Of a DNA stretch of 64,000 nucleotides, positions 24,599 to 61,942 are shown piece by piece. The notes beneath the pieces are model-generated. The model was not told where the DNA came from, did not search any database, and saw nothing but the letters and a program-made list of their open reading frames with translations. The DNA comes from Eudorina sp. 2006-703-Eu-15 (lineage: Eukaryota; Chlorophyta; Chlorophyceae; Chlamydomonadales; Volvocaceae). Within the stretch, counting starts at the first letter, position 1. The number at the start of each line of letters is the position of its first letter. The stretch spans positions 310,001 to 374,000 of the forward strand of contig BDSI01000019.1 in NCBI GenBank assembly GCA_003117195.1. Reading direction: 5' to 3'. The translations under genes were made by a program, and so were the position numbers.

Positions 24599-27500
24599 TA
24601 AGCACAGGAATGTATAATTAAGATCTAGGAATGTATGTAAGCTGATTGACGCGTCAAATGCTGTGTCGCTTGGGAAATTGTAGTTAAAGTTTTGCAGGAA
24701 GGACTTAAACGCAGCGCGAATCTAAAAGAAACAAAGAGAAATATACCCTTATCATCGCGAACGTTTGGGTTTTGAAATAAAGAGAAACGCGCTGCGCATA
24801 GGCCGCCGACCGGTCAAAGCCCCCCCGTTGGTGCGGTTGGTACGGTTGGTACGGATGCCACGAGAGACGAGATGGCGAGACGCGAGAGTGCTATTCCAGG
24901 TGTCCGAGCACGCTCCTTGGCTGCTTCACGGGAACTGTTATGATGGCCTGCGGCCAGAAGGTTCAGTCCTGACAATGCACGGGTGAGGTATCCGTCACGA
25001 TCCGGCACGGAACCTGGCCCAGGATCGTGGCCCCGGATACAACTTAGCACGCGCTCGGTTGCAGGTAATGTCACGCGATATGCAGACGTCGGGCAACGCG
25101 TGACGAAAAGCTGTTGGAGCTGACGGAGGCGAATGGCTGAGCACGTCGATGGTGAAAAAGCGCGTGTGCGGGCGTGGGTGACAGGGTGTGACTCAAAAAG
25201 CATGCGTGATGCGATAGCATTTCCAACCTGTGCATCCACTTCCAACCTGGAAATGCATGAGTGACCCCACGTGAAGTACCTCGCTTGCTTGCTTGCCGTG
25301 CGAGCCGTGCTGGCTTGATGGTTCGGCAGCAGTTGCGGCCTGAAATGGCCCCTTATTTGCGCTGCGTTTTGTTGTGGCATCGCTTATATTGCGCGCCACG
25401 TTTGAGTTTGTGGCATTTGTGGCCATGGAGTGGCCTTGCCGTGATGTTTTCCTGGGGTGTCGCTTGGAGTGTGCGCCGTATTTGCGTCTGTGGCCTGGAG
25501 TGGCCACAAGCTCGCTGGGTTGTTGCGAGCGTTTGGCAGGTGAGGCCCTGGATAGGTTTTGCATTACGTTGCACTGCACTTTGCTTTTGGGATGCGCGCT
25601 GCGGTTGCTGTCTCGGCAGGTGTAGCCTTGGTTGGCCTTTATGCCGATTGGTGGTGAGTATGACTTCCTGTGCTGTACGAGCCTTTGCGTTTTGAAGACA
25701 AGGTCGCTGAGTGACCATGGTTTTATTGACCCTGTGTGGCTAGTGTGGCGGTCGTTGGGGTTTTGGGCCTAGGGGTGATCCGTACTGGTAACCGCGGAGG
25801 TCCAGTTTCCACGCATCCTGCTGGTCCACTCTGTGCGGTTTTTTTTGGGCTGAACTCGCTGAAACCCATCGATGACAACGGTCTGACCGCGTGGGAGAGT
25901 TTTGATTCGGTCAGTCAGTTGTGTGATGGCGGCTGAAGAAGGATGACCAGCTGATTGAGAGAGAGAGAGAGATTGGTTCGACTCCTTTGGTTTGTGCTTT
26001 GGTGCGTTTCACTTGCATCGTCTGCACCCCACTACTTGTTGCATCGGTCTGCTTGGATTTCCGATGCGTGCGTGTCGTCTTGGGCTTGAGGGTCGTGATG
26101 TACGTACCTTGCTCCGAGCGATTCACGCAGTTCTGTTCCGCGGTGACCCCAAGGAGCCGTTATTAGGCTGATGGATGGATTGGTGCTTTCCTTGCGCTGC
26201 GCGGTCCTTGTCGAGTTCCGATGCATGTCTGACTGATAAGGCTTGCGCGCGGATGGTGTATGTCTTGTCCGGTCTGGCCTTCAGTGAAACGTAGTTGGTG
26301 CGAGTGACACGTAGTTCGGCGAATGACGAAGACGATGCTGGCTGCGTACTGGCAGGTGGCCCGGAAGCCGGAACGGATCACTGTGCAGCCTGGCGTCAAG
26401 AGCGGATCTGTTGTCCTACCTACCTATCTCAGCAGTGTTGTCACTCAAATCGGTACAGGTGACTCATAAGTCCTTCGCTCAGTAGCGGCATAGATTAATG
26501 GGCTATTACGCTCACGAAGAGTTGCTTCGAGAGCCAAACGACAAAGCAAGATGCGTTAGCTCTCTTCGCATATGACAAGCGCCCGCTGCACACCACGATG
26601 CAAACGATAGAAAACGCAGAAAACACACGAATGCGCCTGAAGCGCCGCCTGGAAAGTCACAGGCAAACCAAATCGACACTCCCGGCAACAGATCACGGGC
26701 AGCTGCGCGTCCGTCGTTCGAATACAGAATGCGAACACAATCGATCCTGCCCACCACACTCGCGCTCTTAGCGCTGTGTACTGGTGTTAACGGAACAACG
26801 AAATCACAAACTATGACGGTGTCACTTTTATGTCGTGACAAGCTAGCAGCAGGCGCGGCTAGGGGCTAAGGCCCGATAGGCTATCCGGCTAGCCCTAGCC
26901 GCGAGCCTAGCCGCCAGGGGTTTCTCGCATAGGGACTGTCTGGACGTTTCTCGGACTCTCGTGATGTCCATAGCGTTCGCATAGGCTGACCCAAGGCAAG
27001 TGCCTATTCTGGTCTTAGAACTGGCAGGTAGCTGTGCCTATTCCGGTGTTCGTTGCTACCTGGCAACTGCCTTTGTGTGCGCCCGCCCGTACGGCGTTGG
27101 TTATGTTGAGTATATTTGGTGAGGTTGTTTCGTATAAGTCATTGATGTGCTGGTCCGAGAGATCTGTTGATATATATGAGTTGCTTGTAACTAACGTTGC
27201 TGTTTGAGACTTTTGCATTGTCTCATAGGCTTGGGCACGTTCAGCTCAGGAGCCAATTCGTCACGCAGCTGGTTGCTACTTTCAACACGAGGCACTGCAC
27301 GGGCCGACGGGCAAAATGCCGACAACAGTCTTGTCAACGGCCGCTAAGACTAATAGGTGTATGGGTTCCACCGATTCAAAAACAGTTCAGGTAGCCTCCA
27401 CTGTGTCACAGACATGATGATATGGTCGAATCGTTAGCCAAGTGTTCCTGGTTCATCTTATCCTTTAATGACTGCTGCCGGAAGAATCGCGACTCGCACG

Positions 27501-28313
27501 CTCTGGAGCAAATCCCTGCAGTACCGGCTTACTTGTCTTTGAAACAGAGCAGCAGGCGTTCGACCTCCGCTCTGCTTGTAATAACTGGCTGGCCGTATTC
27601 CCTTGTGCTGGCCTTGCCAGTGCCAAGAAACTTCGCGAGACACCCTTTTGCTTGTACGTGCAAAGGTACTCGCTATCTTTGTCTTTGGGAACTGGTAACG
27701 AAGAATATCTATCGCTTTAGTGCCCCTACCGTCTTTGGTAACGGAATGGCGCTCGTGAATGCACGAGCGCGCAGAAGTCAAACATGAGTTGTTACAAAAC
27801 AAGCAAAATTGCAACCTTCCTTTGCTGCTCGTTTGGATGTAATTGCAAGCGGTCAAAACGGTTGAGTCTGCACGAAGAACAAGGCCATTTTGTGCGGTCG
27901 GTACGGCGGGGACCCCTGCTGGCCTTCTGAAAACATCGCCGTCCAATCTTACATTACAAATTGAAGAAGACGGAAGAATCAGATAATACAAATTGTTGAT
28001 GTTTTGCTTGCCTCATGTCTTTCACTCCGTAAACTTCTGGATGAACGGTTAGGCAAATCGGTCACGGAATGCGCTGTAGCCGGGGTTTCCACTGAGATCA
28101 TCGATTCTGAAATGATTTCCAATCAGCATTTGAAAGAAGATGATGTCGAGGGCTTTCGGAGCTACATCTCACAAGTGGGCAACATCCCTCTTCCTGTTCT
28201 TGGCCAAAAAGAGTGTCACATCTAACATAATGTGCTGAGGTATCGTAGTTCATCCACACGGGCGAGTCTTGACGCTTACCTGTCCTGGAACGGACCCCGG
28301 GTCAGTCACACGG
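24599..28313. other. AT-richer spacer without a supported gene
   Basis: Lower GC than the flanks. The longest frames are 27991-27458 (minus, 177 codons) and 28004-28225 (plus, 73 codons). Neither resembles a family I know, and both lack the codon bias of the neighbouring genes. The 25260-25620 stretch has degenerate internal repeats around TGGCC and GAGTGGCC. The Piezo promoter and 5' UTR should lie just before 28314. Confidence 0.45.
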
Positions 28314-55246
<26,933 letters not shown>

Positions 55247-55293
55247 ATGAATGAGGCGTGTGTTTTTGGTTTCGTTGCTGTTGTGTTGGGTTT

Positions 55294-55577
55294 TTTGGTC
55301 CTTCCGTCTCGCCTGGTGGCCTGGAGTAGGAGGTGCGGCCTTGTTGTGCCGTTTTGCCGCTTTGGGAGCTTTTCTCTCCCTCTGCCGCCCTGTCCCTGTC
55401 CCCATCCTGTCTGTGAGGTTGGCGTTGCTTGGTTCCCTTTCCTTCTGGTTTTTTTTTCTGGTTGGCGCCTCTGGGGCTCGGTTGCGGTGTGGTGGTTTTC
55501 GCTTGCTGTCTGGCCTTCTTCCCGGCTTGCTGCTTGGTCTGCTTCCGTCCCTTTGTCCTTGTAACGTCCCTCTCAGA
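55294..55577 (+). mobile_element. LINE 3' UTR fragment directly after the Piezo stop codon
   Basis: Matches the LINE 3' UTR from the CTTCCGTCTCGCCTGGTGGC region to CCCTCTCAG, 48 nt after the TGA. It lacks a poly(A) run and has a small TTTTTTTCTGGT insertion near 55450. The plus orientation equals that of Piezo. Confidence 0.9.
55560..55564 (+). promoter_or_regulatory. TGTAA poly(A) signal, LINE-derived, in the Piezo 3' UTR
   Basis: TGTAA is the common polyadenylation signal in volvocine algae. This one lies about 315 nt after the Piezo stop, inside the LINE fragment, at the same distance (about 15 nt) from the fragment end as from the poly(A) in complete LINE ends. Confidence 0.5.
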
Positions 55578-56508
55578 CAAGTAGGGGTCGGCTTCCTCGA
55601 AGCCGGAAAAGGGCGGGGCCCCCTATAATCCGTACAGGCCGCTTGCTTTAGAAAGAAAACTCTATTACCGCGCAACAGTGTGAGAGAGTGAAAGGTTGCC
55701 ATTGGGGGTGTCGTTGATGTTGAAGGGGGATCGGCGTGCATAGATTCACCAAGCCCAAACACGTCGGCAGCCCCGAAACCATCCTGCAGTACGCGCCGCC
55801 GGCGACGGCGGTCATCGTATCGGCACTATGGTAACGATAGTGCCATAGTGCACTACCACATCCGTCTGTCAAGCAGATGATCACAAAGCAAGCTTGAAGC
55901 ATCCTTGTTTTGCCGTGAAACTGTAGTTGTTTGGTCCGTCGGCAGGCATGCAACCCTTCAGTTGCACGCCCGCAGCAGACGTGAACCTCTAAAGTTTGCT
56001 ATAATTAGTTACATAGCAAATGTAAGGCAAAAACAGGGTGCGAAAAAGCCGCGGTGAGACCCGGACTTTGGGCCATCGGAACTGGAGAACTCGTTGGCAC
56101 TCGGTACGCTATCCCTTTGCATCTTGAAACTTTGGTTCAATACATATTGTTGATTTGTATTCATCTGGCAAGACAGAAAGAGAAATCTTGATGTTGGTGG
56201 TATCTTGATGTCAGAACACTATCGAAGTTCAATTTAGCACGCGCCGCCCATTCCTAATCCAAGTATTCATCACGCGGCACCTGTTGCAACAAACATGAGC
56301 GCGAGAGGCGTTGGGTGGATGTTGACTCGGGTCCATGGAGACCGCGGAGCTTTACTTTGACCGTTTGTGCGCAAAGAATTTTTTTCAGCCAAACCAAGAA
56401 TACCTTGCAATAGAGGACAATTAATATGACAATTAGTTTAGCGGATAATGAACGTTTTGCCGTTACCCACGCACGGCGCACGCACACACGGACAGGGGCA
56501 ATCCTAGG
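55578..56508. other. Intergenic, nothing recognised
   Basis: AT-richer sequence with no supported frame. It holds a direct GGTAACGATAGTGCC/CACTATGGTAACGATAGTG-type short repeat near 55820-55850. Confidence 0.45.
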
Positions 56509-56550
56509 GGGCGGGGCCCCCCGAACGCGCTTCGCGCTGGGGCCCCGCCC
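56509..56550. repeat. GC-rich perfect hairpin
   Basis: Arms GGGCGGGGCCCC (56509-56520) and GGGGCCCCGCCC (56539-56550) are exact inverted repeats over an 18-nt loop that contains GCGCTTCGCGC. A run of nine A follows, then LINE sequence. Confidence 0.85.
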
Positions 56551-56560
56551 AAAAAAAAAG

Positions 56561-57391
56561 GTTGTTGCTTCCGTTGTTTGCTTTGTGTCTTCTGTGGCTG
56601 CTGCAGTTGGGTGTTGCCCTGCTTCTTTGGGTTGGTTTGCCTCGTTGCTGTGTTCTGGTTTTGTAGCCGTTTTTCTTTTCTTTTTTTGTTTTTGTTGTTT
56701 GTTGGTGGGTGGTTCTTTTTTTTATTTTCTGAAGGAACCAGGACTCGGGACAGGGTGCCGTTGTCTGGCGGTCCTCTGATGCTGCCACTACTCCTCGAGC
56801 GGCTAGCGGGCCGGGCTTCTGGGCTTCTCCACAGGCCAGCTGGACGACTTAGGATGGGTGAGAGTCTTGTAAACCTCGGGACAGGGACGGGTGGGCACCC
56901 TCCTTCTCATCACCCCCCTGTCAACTTGCCAGTGGCTGGGGTCGACCCAGAGACCTCCCGGGGGGAAGTGGTTGGTTTCCCAGTCGCCAGCCAAAGCGCC
57001 TCATTGTCACCCGCTGGGGGTGCAGGTAAGTTCGTCTCGTCCCTGGCGGGACTTGAACCTGGGTTACCCGGGTGCCTTACCAATTGGTGTCGGAACTTAC
57101 CTGGTGGGTCGTCTTTGGCCTTCCGTCTCGCCTGGTGGCCTGGAGTAGGAGGTGCGGCCTTGTTGTGCCGTTTTGCCGCTTTGGGAGCTTTTCTCTCCCT
57201 CTGCCGCCCTGTCCCTGTCCCCGTCCTGTCTGTGAGGTTGGCGTTGCTTGGTTCCCTTTCCTTCTGGTTGGTGCCTCTGGGGCTCGGTTGCGGTGTGGTG
57301 GTCTTCGCTTGCCGTCTGGCCTTCTTCCCGGCTTGCTGCTTGGTCTGCTTCCGTCCCTTTGTCCTTGTAACGTCCCTCTCAGAAAAAAAAA
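56561..57391 (+). mobile_element. LINE 3' UTR copy with poly(A), split by a SINE
   Basis: Segments 56561-56714 and 57102-57391 together make a 5'-truncated LINE 3' end, plus orientation, ending TGTAACGTCCCTCTCAG plus nine A. The SINE at 56715-57101 interrupts it, with GGTGGGT on both sides as a likely target-site duplication. Confidence 0.9.
56715..57101 (-). mobile_element. tRNA-headed SINE, copy 1
   Basis: On the minus strand it runs from a head with a B-box (GGGTTCAAGTCC type, here from GGACTTGAACCTGGGTTACC on plus) near 57047-57066 to GGTTCCTTCAG plus poly(A) (poly(T) at about 56715-56723). A second B-box-like GGGGTCGACCC lies at 56939-56949. It contains no coding region. Confidence 0.8.
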
Positions 57392-57556
57392 GCGGTGGAT
57401 CCGCCTCCTCACGTCGGATGGGTCTTCCCGTGTCGTGGTCAACCGCCAGCTGTCCGCCCCGTTCCCGGTCCGGAACGGCCTTGAGCAGGGCAGCACCCTG
57501 TCGCCTGGCCTCTGGGTCCTGCAGCTTGAGCCACTCACGGCGTACCTGCACCATCT

Positions 57557-57829
57557 TTTTTTTTTCTTCTGAGAGGGACGTTACAAGGACAAAGGGACGG
57601 AAGCAGACCAAGCAGCAAGCCGGGAAGAAGGCCAGACGGCAAGCGAAGACCACCACACCGCAACCGAGCCCCAGAGGCACCAACCAGAAGGAAAGGGAAC
57701 CAAGCAACGCCAACCTCACAGACAGGACGGGGACAGGGACAGGGCGGCAGAGGGAGAGAAAAGCTCGCAAAGCGGCAAAACGGCACAACAAGGCCGCACC
57801 TCCTACTCCAGGCCACCAGGCGAGACGGC
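57557..57829 (-). mobile_element. Antisense LINE 3' end inserted in the RT domain
   Basis: Poly(T) followed by CTGAGAGGGACGTTACAAGG, the reverse complement of the LINE 3' end, extending about 260 nt. It splits the RT between the QGSTLSP and HADD motifs. Confidence 0.92.
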
Positions 57830-58043
57830 CGACCAGTGGTCAGCCTGCACCGCCCGTGTCGCGCCATGCCGATGACACTGTCCTCACAGTCCGGGACATT
57901 GACGTGGACGGCCCCGTGGCCAAAGCAGCGGTCCAGCTCTTCCATCGGGCCAAGGAGAATGCCAGCAAAAGCAAGGGGCTGGTGCTCGGCACCCACCGCG
58001 TGGTCTGTGGTGTGAATGGCGGCCAGCAACGGGCGCCAAATTC

Positions 58044-58130
58044 CCTTCAGTAATAAAAAACTTCCTTCAGAAATAAAAAATTCCTTCAGAAATAAACAAA
58101 TTCCTTCAGAAATAAAAAAGAATTCCCTAT
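58044..58130. repeat. Tandem array of a retroelement 3' tail, CTTCAGAAATAAAAAA
   Basis: Four copies of an approximately 20-nt CCTTCAGAAATAAAAAATT unit. The CCTTCAGAAA core equals the 3' end of the SINE, so this looks like repeated tail addition. Confidence 0.75.
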
Positions 58131-58140
58131 GTATTGGGCA

Positions 58141-58189
58141 ATTTTTTTTTAATCACTGAAGGAAACCAGGACTCGGGACGGGGTGCCCT
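58141..58189 (-). mobile_element. SINE 3'-end fragment
   Basis: Poly(T), then CTGAAGGAAACCAGGACTCG and GGACGGGGTGCC, the last 45 nt of the SINE on the minus strand. Confidence 0.75.
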
Positions 58190-58346
58190 CGCCTTCCACT
58201 TCTCCTTTGTCCAGCCCTCACCACCCCAGCTGGCAGCGCTGCGGAAGTGCATCGACGGCTTCACAACCTGGTCGTTGCTGCCTGAAGAAGTGAAGATGCC
58301 ACCCTGGTGTGCAATGGTCGTGCACTGCTGAAGCCTGCTGCTTGGT

Positions 58347-58622
58347 CTTTTTTTTTCTGAGAGGGACGTTACAAGGACAAAGGGACGGAAGCTGACCAAG
58401 CAGCAAGCCGGGAAGAGAGCCGGAAAAAAAAACGCCGGACGGCAAGCCACACTGCGACCAAGCCCCAGAGGCACCAACCAGGAGGAAAGGAAAACCAAGC
58501 AACGCCAACCTCAAAGACCGGACAGGAACAGGGACAGGGCCGCAGAGGGAAGAAAAACCTCCCTTAGCGGCAAAGAACGGCACAACAAGGCCGCACAGCC
58601 TACTCAGGGCCACCAGGCAAAG
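58347..58622 (-). mobile_element. Antisense LINE 3' end, diverged copy
   Basis: Same start as the other antisense copies (poly(T), CTGAGAGGGACG) but with many substitutions and small insertions (for example GAAAAAAAAACGCCGGACGG), so older than the copies at 59293 and 60571. Confidence 0.88.
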
Positions 58623-58915
58623 CAGCCACAGCAACAGCATCAGCTCAGCCCAGCTCAGGGGGTTCTTGGTCGTAGGTCTGCAGTCTCTGGCTGGTGTAGG
58701 GTCGTCGAATAGGGGGTTATCAGTTTCAGTTTAGCGGGGGAGCCTTGAGGGTACCGGGGTCTAGGGGAGGCGGTGTTGTGGGACTGAGGGCCCCCTTTGC
58801 TAGGTTGGCGAGGGAGGGATGGGGCGGGGAGGTGGGGGACCTGGCTGTGGTGCCGCAGGGTGACGGACCAGGACGCGTCCCTTTGCTCGTGGCGTGCTCG
58901 TGCTCGGCCAGGCTG
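58623..58915 (+). mobile_element. LINE 3' UTR start, plus orientation
   Basis: CAGCATCAGCTCAGCCCAGC and GGTACCGGGGTCTAGGGGAG match the sequence just after the ORF2 stop at 61942 onward (61970-62100). It ends near GCTCGTGGCGTGCTCGTGCT. Its presence inside ORF2 shows another partial insertion or a rearrangement. Confidence 0.7.
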
Positions 58916-59292
58916 GCACCTGCGGCCAGGCTGGCACCTGGAGTGAGGTGCAGTGCCACCCCCTCAGTCATGGCCATGGCACCCTGCCACTGGTACACTA
59001 CACAGTCTGCGAAACCCGCCGCCGTCTCACAGCTGCACGCCTGGCTTTGGGAGACCACGGCCCAGGACCCCTGACGCCCGCTGCGTGGCCTACACTCCCG
59101 GGTAATCGCAGTGCACTCACGGTCCTGGAGGAGGAATGGAGACGGCAGCATGCAGCCAATCGGGCCCCCAGCCATAGCAGCTGGTTCAGGATGCACCCAG
59201 TCCAGCCTGCAGCCTGGATGCGGCCACGTTGCAACCCACTCTCCCCGTTCACAGCCAGTGTCACTCAGCTGCCGGCAACTCAGCGGCGTCCT

Positions 59293-60061
59293 TTTTTTTT
59301 TTTTTTTTTTTTCTGAGAGGGACGTTACAAGGACAAAGGGACGGAAGCAGACCAAGCAGCAAGCCGGGAAGAAGGCCAGACGGCAAGCAAAGACCACCAC
59401 ACCGCAACCGAGCCCCAGAGGCACCAACCAGAAGGAAAGGGAACCAAGCAACGCCAACCTCACAGACAGGACGGGGACAGGGACAGGGCGGCAGAGGGAG
59501 AGAAAAGCTCCCAAAGCGGCAAAACGGCACAACAAGGCCGCACCTCCTACTCCAGGCCAACAGGCGAGACGGAAGGCCAAAGACGACCCACCCACCAACA
59601 AACAACAAAAGACAAAAAAAAAGAAAAGAAAAACAGCTACAAAACCAGAACACAGCAACGAGGCAAACACTACCCAAAGAAGCAGGGCAACACCCAACTG
59701 CAGCAGCCACAGAAGACACAAAGCAAACAAACGGAAGCAACAACCTGCAGCAGCCCCAGGGAACACCGGAACTCCCAACAGAAGGAGACACACCAGACCG
59801 CCCAACCGAAGGAACCCAAACCCCCCACCCCCCAAAAACAGACCCCCCAGGCTCGCACGAACCCAAAAGCAACGAGGTGCCGCCCAAGGCACAGGAGGCC
59901 AGGGCACGAGCACACCAAGGCGCCAAGCACGTCACGGCTGAACCCGGGTGCCGCTCGGTAGGGTCTCGAGCACGAGCACACCGCAGGGCCGCACAACAGG
60001 GCGCCGCTCCACCAGCCACGCCAACAGACGCCGGCCCGGCAGAGCACGAGCACGCCACGAG
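59293..60061 (-). mobile_element. Antisense 5'-truncated LINE copy, about 770 nt
   Basis: Poly(T) of about 19, CTGAGAGGGACG and then nearly the whole 3' UTR in reverse. GCGTCC flanks it on both sides (59287-59292 and about 60060-60065), a likely target-site duplication, and the ORF2 reading continues beyond. Confidence 0.93.
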
Positions 60062-60570
60062 CGTCCTCACAGCCGGGGGGACCCAGGGGCAGACCCCTCG
60101 ACAGCTGGGCCATCTACCTTCATCAACCACCCCCCCGCAGGGCCGCTGCAAGGGAGCCCGCCGGACCTACCAGATCAGCTGGCCCCCGTGGACCCACCCG
60201 CCCCGCCGGACCCACCTGACCTGCCAGACCCACCTGACCCGCCTGAACCGCCAGACCCGCCGGGCTTGGGTGCACCCACGGCGGCCCAGAAGCGCAAGAC
60301 CTGGCAGCGGCTGTGGGACAGCCCGGCCAGCAACCGGGCCAAGGCCCTGGTGTGGCGGCTGCACCATGCACGGCTCCCGTGCGGCCTGTACCTCGCAACC
60401 AAAGGCCGGCCGGACCGCGCCGCCTGCAGCCACCCGACCTTCCAACAGCCACAGCAGCAGCCACAGCAGCGGCAGCCGCGGCGATGGCGGCCAGAACCGT
60501 GCATGGACAGCTTGACCCACATCTTTGTGGCCTGCCCGGCGTACAAGGGTGCTCGTGAGTGGCTGGTGGC

Positions 60571-61057
60571 TTTTTTTTTTTCTGAGAGGGACGTTACAAG
60601 GACAAAGGGACGGAAGCAGACCAAGCAGCAAGCCGGGAAGAAGGCCAGACGGCAAGCAAAGACCACCACACCGCAACCGAGCCCCAGAGGCACCAACCAG
60701 AAGGAAAGGGAACCAAGCAACGCCAACCTCACAGACAGGACGGGGACAGGGACAGGGCGGCAGAGGGAGAGAAAAGCTCCCAAAGCGGCAAAACGGCACA
60801 ACAAGGCCGCACCTCCTACTCCAGGCCACCAGGCGAGACGGAAGGCCAAAGACGACCCACCCACCAACAAACAACAAAAAACAAAAAAAAAAAAAAGAAA
60901 AACAGCTACAAAACCAGAACACAGCAACGAGGCAAACACTACCCAAAGAAGCAGGGCAACACCCAACTGCAGCAGCCACAGAAGACACAAAGCAAACAAA
61001 CGGAAGCAACAACCTGCAGCAGCCCCAGGGAACACCGGAACTCCCAACAGAAGGAGA
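60571..61057 (-). mobile_element. Antisense 5'-truncated LINE copy, about 490 nt
   Basis: Nearly identical to the corresponding part of the copy at 59293-60061, so young. TGGCT at both edges is a possible target-site duplication. It interrupts the LINE tail coding sequence after CPAYKGAREWLVA. Confidence 0.93.
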
Positions 61058-61205
61058 TGGCTCTCTGGGGGGCCATCACCGGGGGGCCCGGCCCCCCAAT
61101 GATGAGCATTGAACTGCTGCTGGGAGACTGGGCCGCCGCCTGGGGCCAGTACCCAACCAGCCCGGGCCTGCAAACCCTCTGGACCGCCCTTCGGGCCACC
61201 TGGCT

Positions 61206-61600
61206 GTTTTTTTTTTTTTTCTGAAGGAACCAGGACTCGGGACGGGGTGCCTTTCATTATGTTGTCTGGCGGTCCTCTGATGCTGCCACTACTCCACGAG
61301 CGGCTAGCGGGCCGGGCTTCTGGGCGTCTCCACAGGCCAGCTGAATGACTTAGGATGGGTGAGAGTCTTGTAAACCTCCAGACGGGACAGGGACGGGTGG
61401 GCACCCTCCTTCTCGTCACACCCCTGACAACTTGCCAGTGGCTGGGGTCGATCCCAGGACCTCCCGGGGGGAATTGCTAGGTTTCCCTGTTGCCAGCCAA
61501 AGCGCCTCATTGTCACCTTCTAGGGGTGCTGGTAAGTTCGTATCGTCCCCGGTAGGACTTGAACCCGGGTCACCCGGGCCAAATGTTGTGCCTTAACATT
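61206..61600 (-). mobile_element. tRNA-headed SINE, copy 2
   Basis: Minus-strand SINE with poly(T) at 61206-61220 and B-box complement GGACTTGAACCCGGGTCACC at 61556-61575. The target-site duplication GGCTGT lies at 61201-61206 and 61602-61607. It interrupts the LINE ORF2 tail. Confidence 0.85.
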
Positions 61601-61942
61601 CGGCTGTGGGCCGTCTGGTGCCACCACCAAGCTGCTGACACCGAGCCCTGCCCCTCCGAAGCGGTCGTCACCCAGGTGGTCAGCGAGCTCCAACGGCTCA
61701 TGTGGGCGCATTTCCGGATGGCAGCGTTGCCCGACGACACCATGGCTGGGTTGCCACTCTCACACATCACCGCCCAGCTGAAGACAGCTCCGCTGGACGC
61801 CTTCGAAGCCTCATGGGCGCATGAAGGTGTCCTGTGCTCTGTCGAGCGTGCCGAAGGGCAGGCGCCCAGGCTGCGGGTCCATCTGTCCCTGGCCCACCCT
61901 GTGCCAGCCCCACAGGCTGCCGCCGCAGTCATGTCAGATTAG

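Larger units (their letters stand above)
57392..61942 (+). pseudogene. L1-like LINE ORF2, 5'-truncated and interrupted by insertions
   Basis: Plus-strand coding pieces line up in LINE order. At 57392-57556 is the reverse-transcriptase block FPVRNGLEQGSTLSPGLWVL. At 57830-58043 is the catalytic HADDTVLTVRD (Y/FADD motif with His first). At 58190-58346 is SPPQLAALRKCIDGFTTWSL (thumb-like). At 58916-59292 is a linker, and 60062-60570 has a proline-rich linker then the zinc-knuckle zf-RVT type domain (WQRLWDSPASNRAKALVWRL, CMDSLTHIFVACPAYKGARE). At 61058-61205 and 61601-61942 is the C-terminal tail ending at TAG 61940-61942. The endonuclease, ORF1 and first RT motifs are absent. Six or more retroelement insertions separate the pieces, so no full protein can be made from this copy. 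Confidence 0.88.

Noticed and set aside
27458..27991. 177-codon minus-strand frame in the AT-richer spacer
   Set aside because: No family resemblance, no splice partners and no codon bias like the neighbouring genes.
56578..58053. 491-codon continuous plus-strand frame
   Set aside because: It runs across LINE 3' UTR, a SINE, RT fragments and an antisense LINE copy, so no single protein is meant; only the RT pieces are real.
59948..61102. 384-codon plus-strand frame with Lys/Arg/Pro-rich sequence
   Set aside because: It mixes a genuine LINE zinc-knuckle piece with antisense 3' UTR sequence; the basic part comes from the inserted copy.
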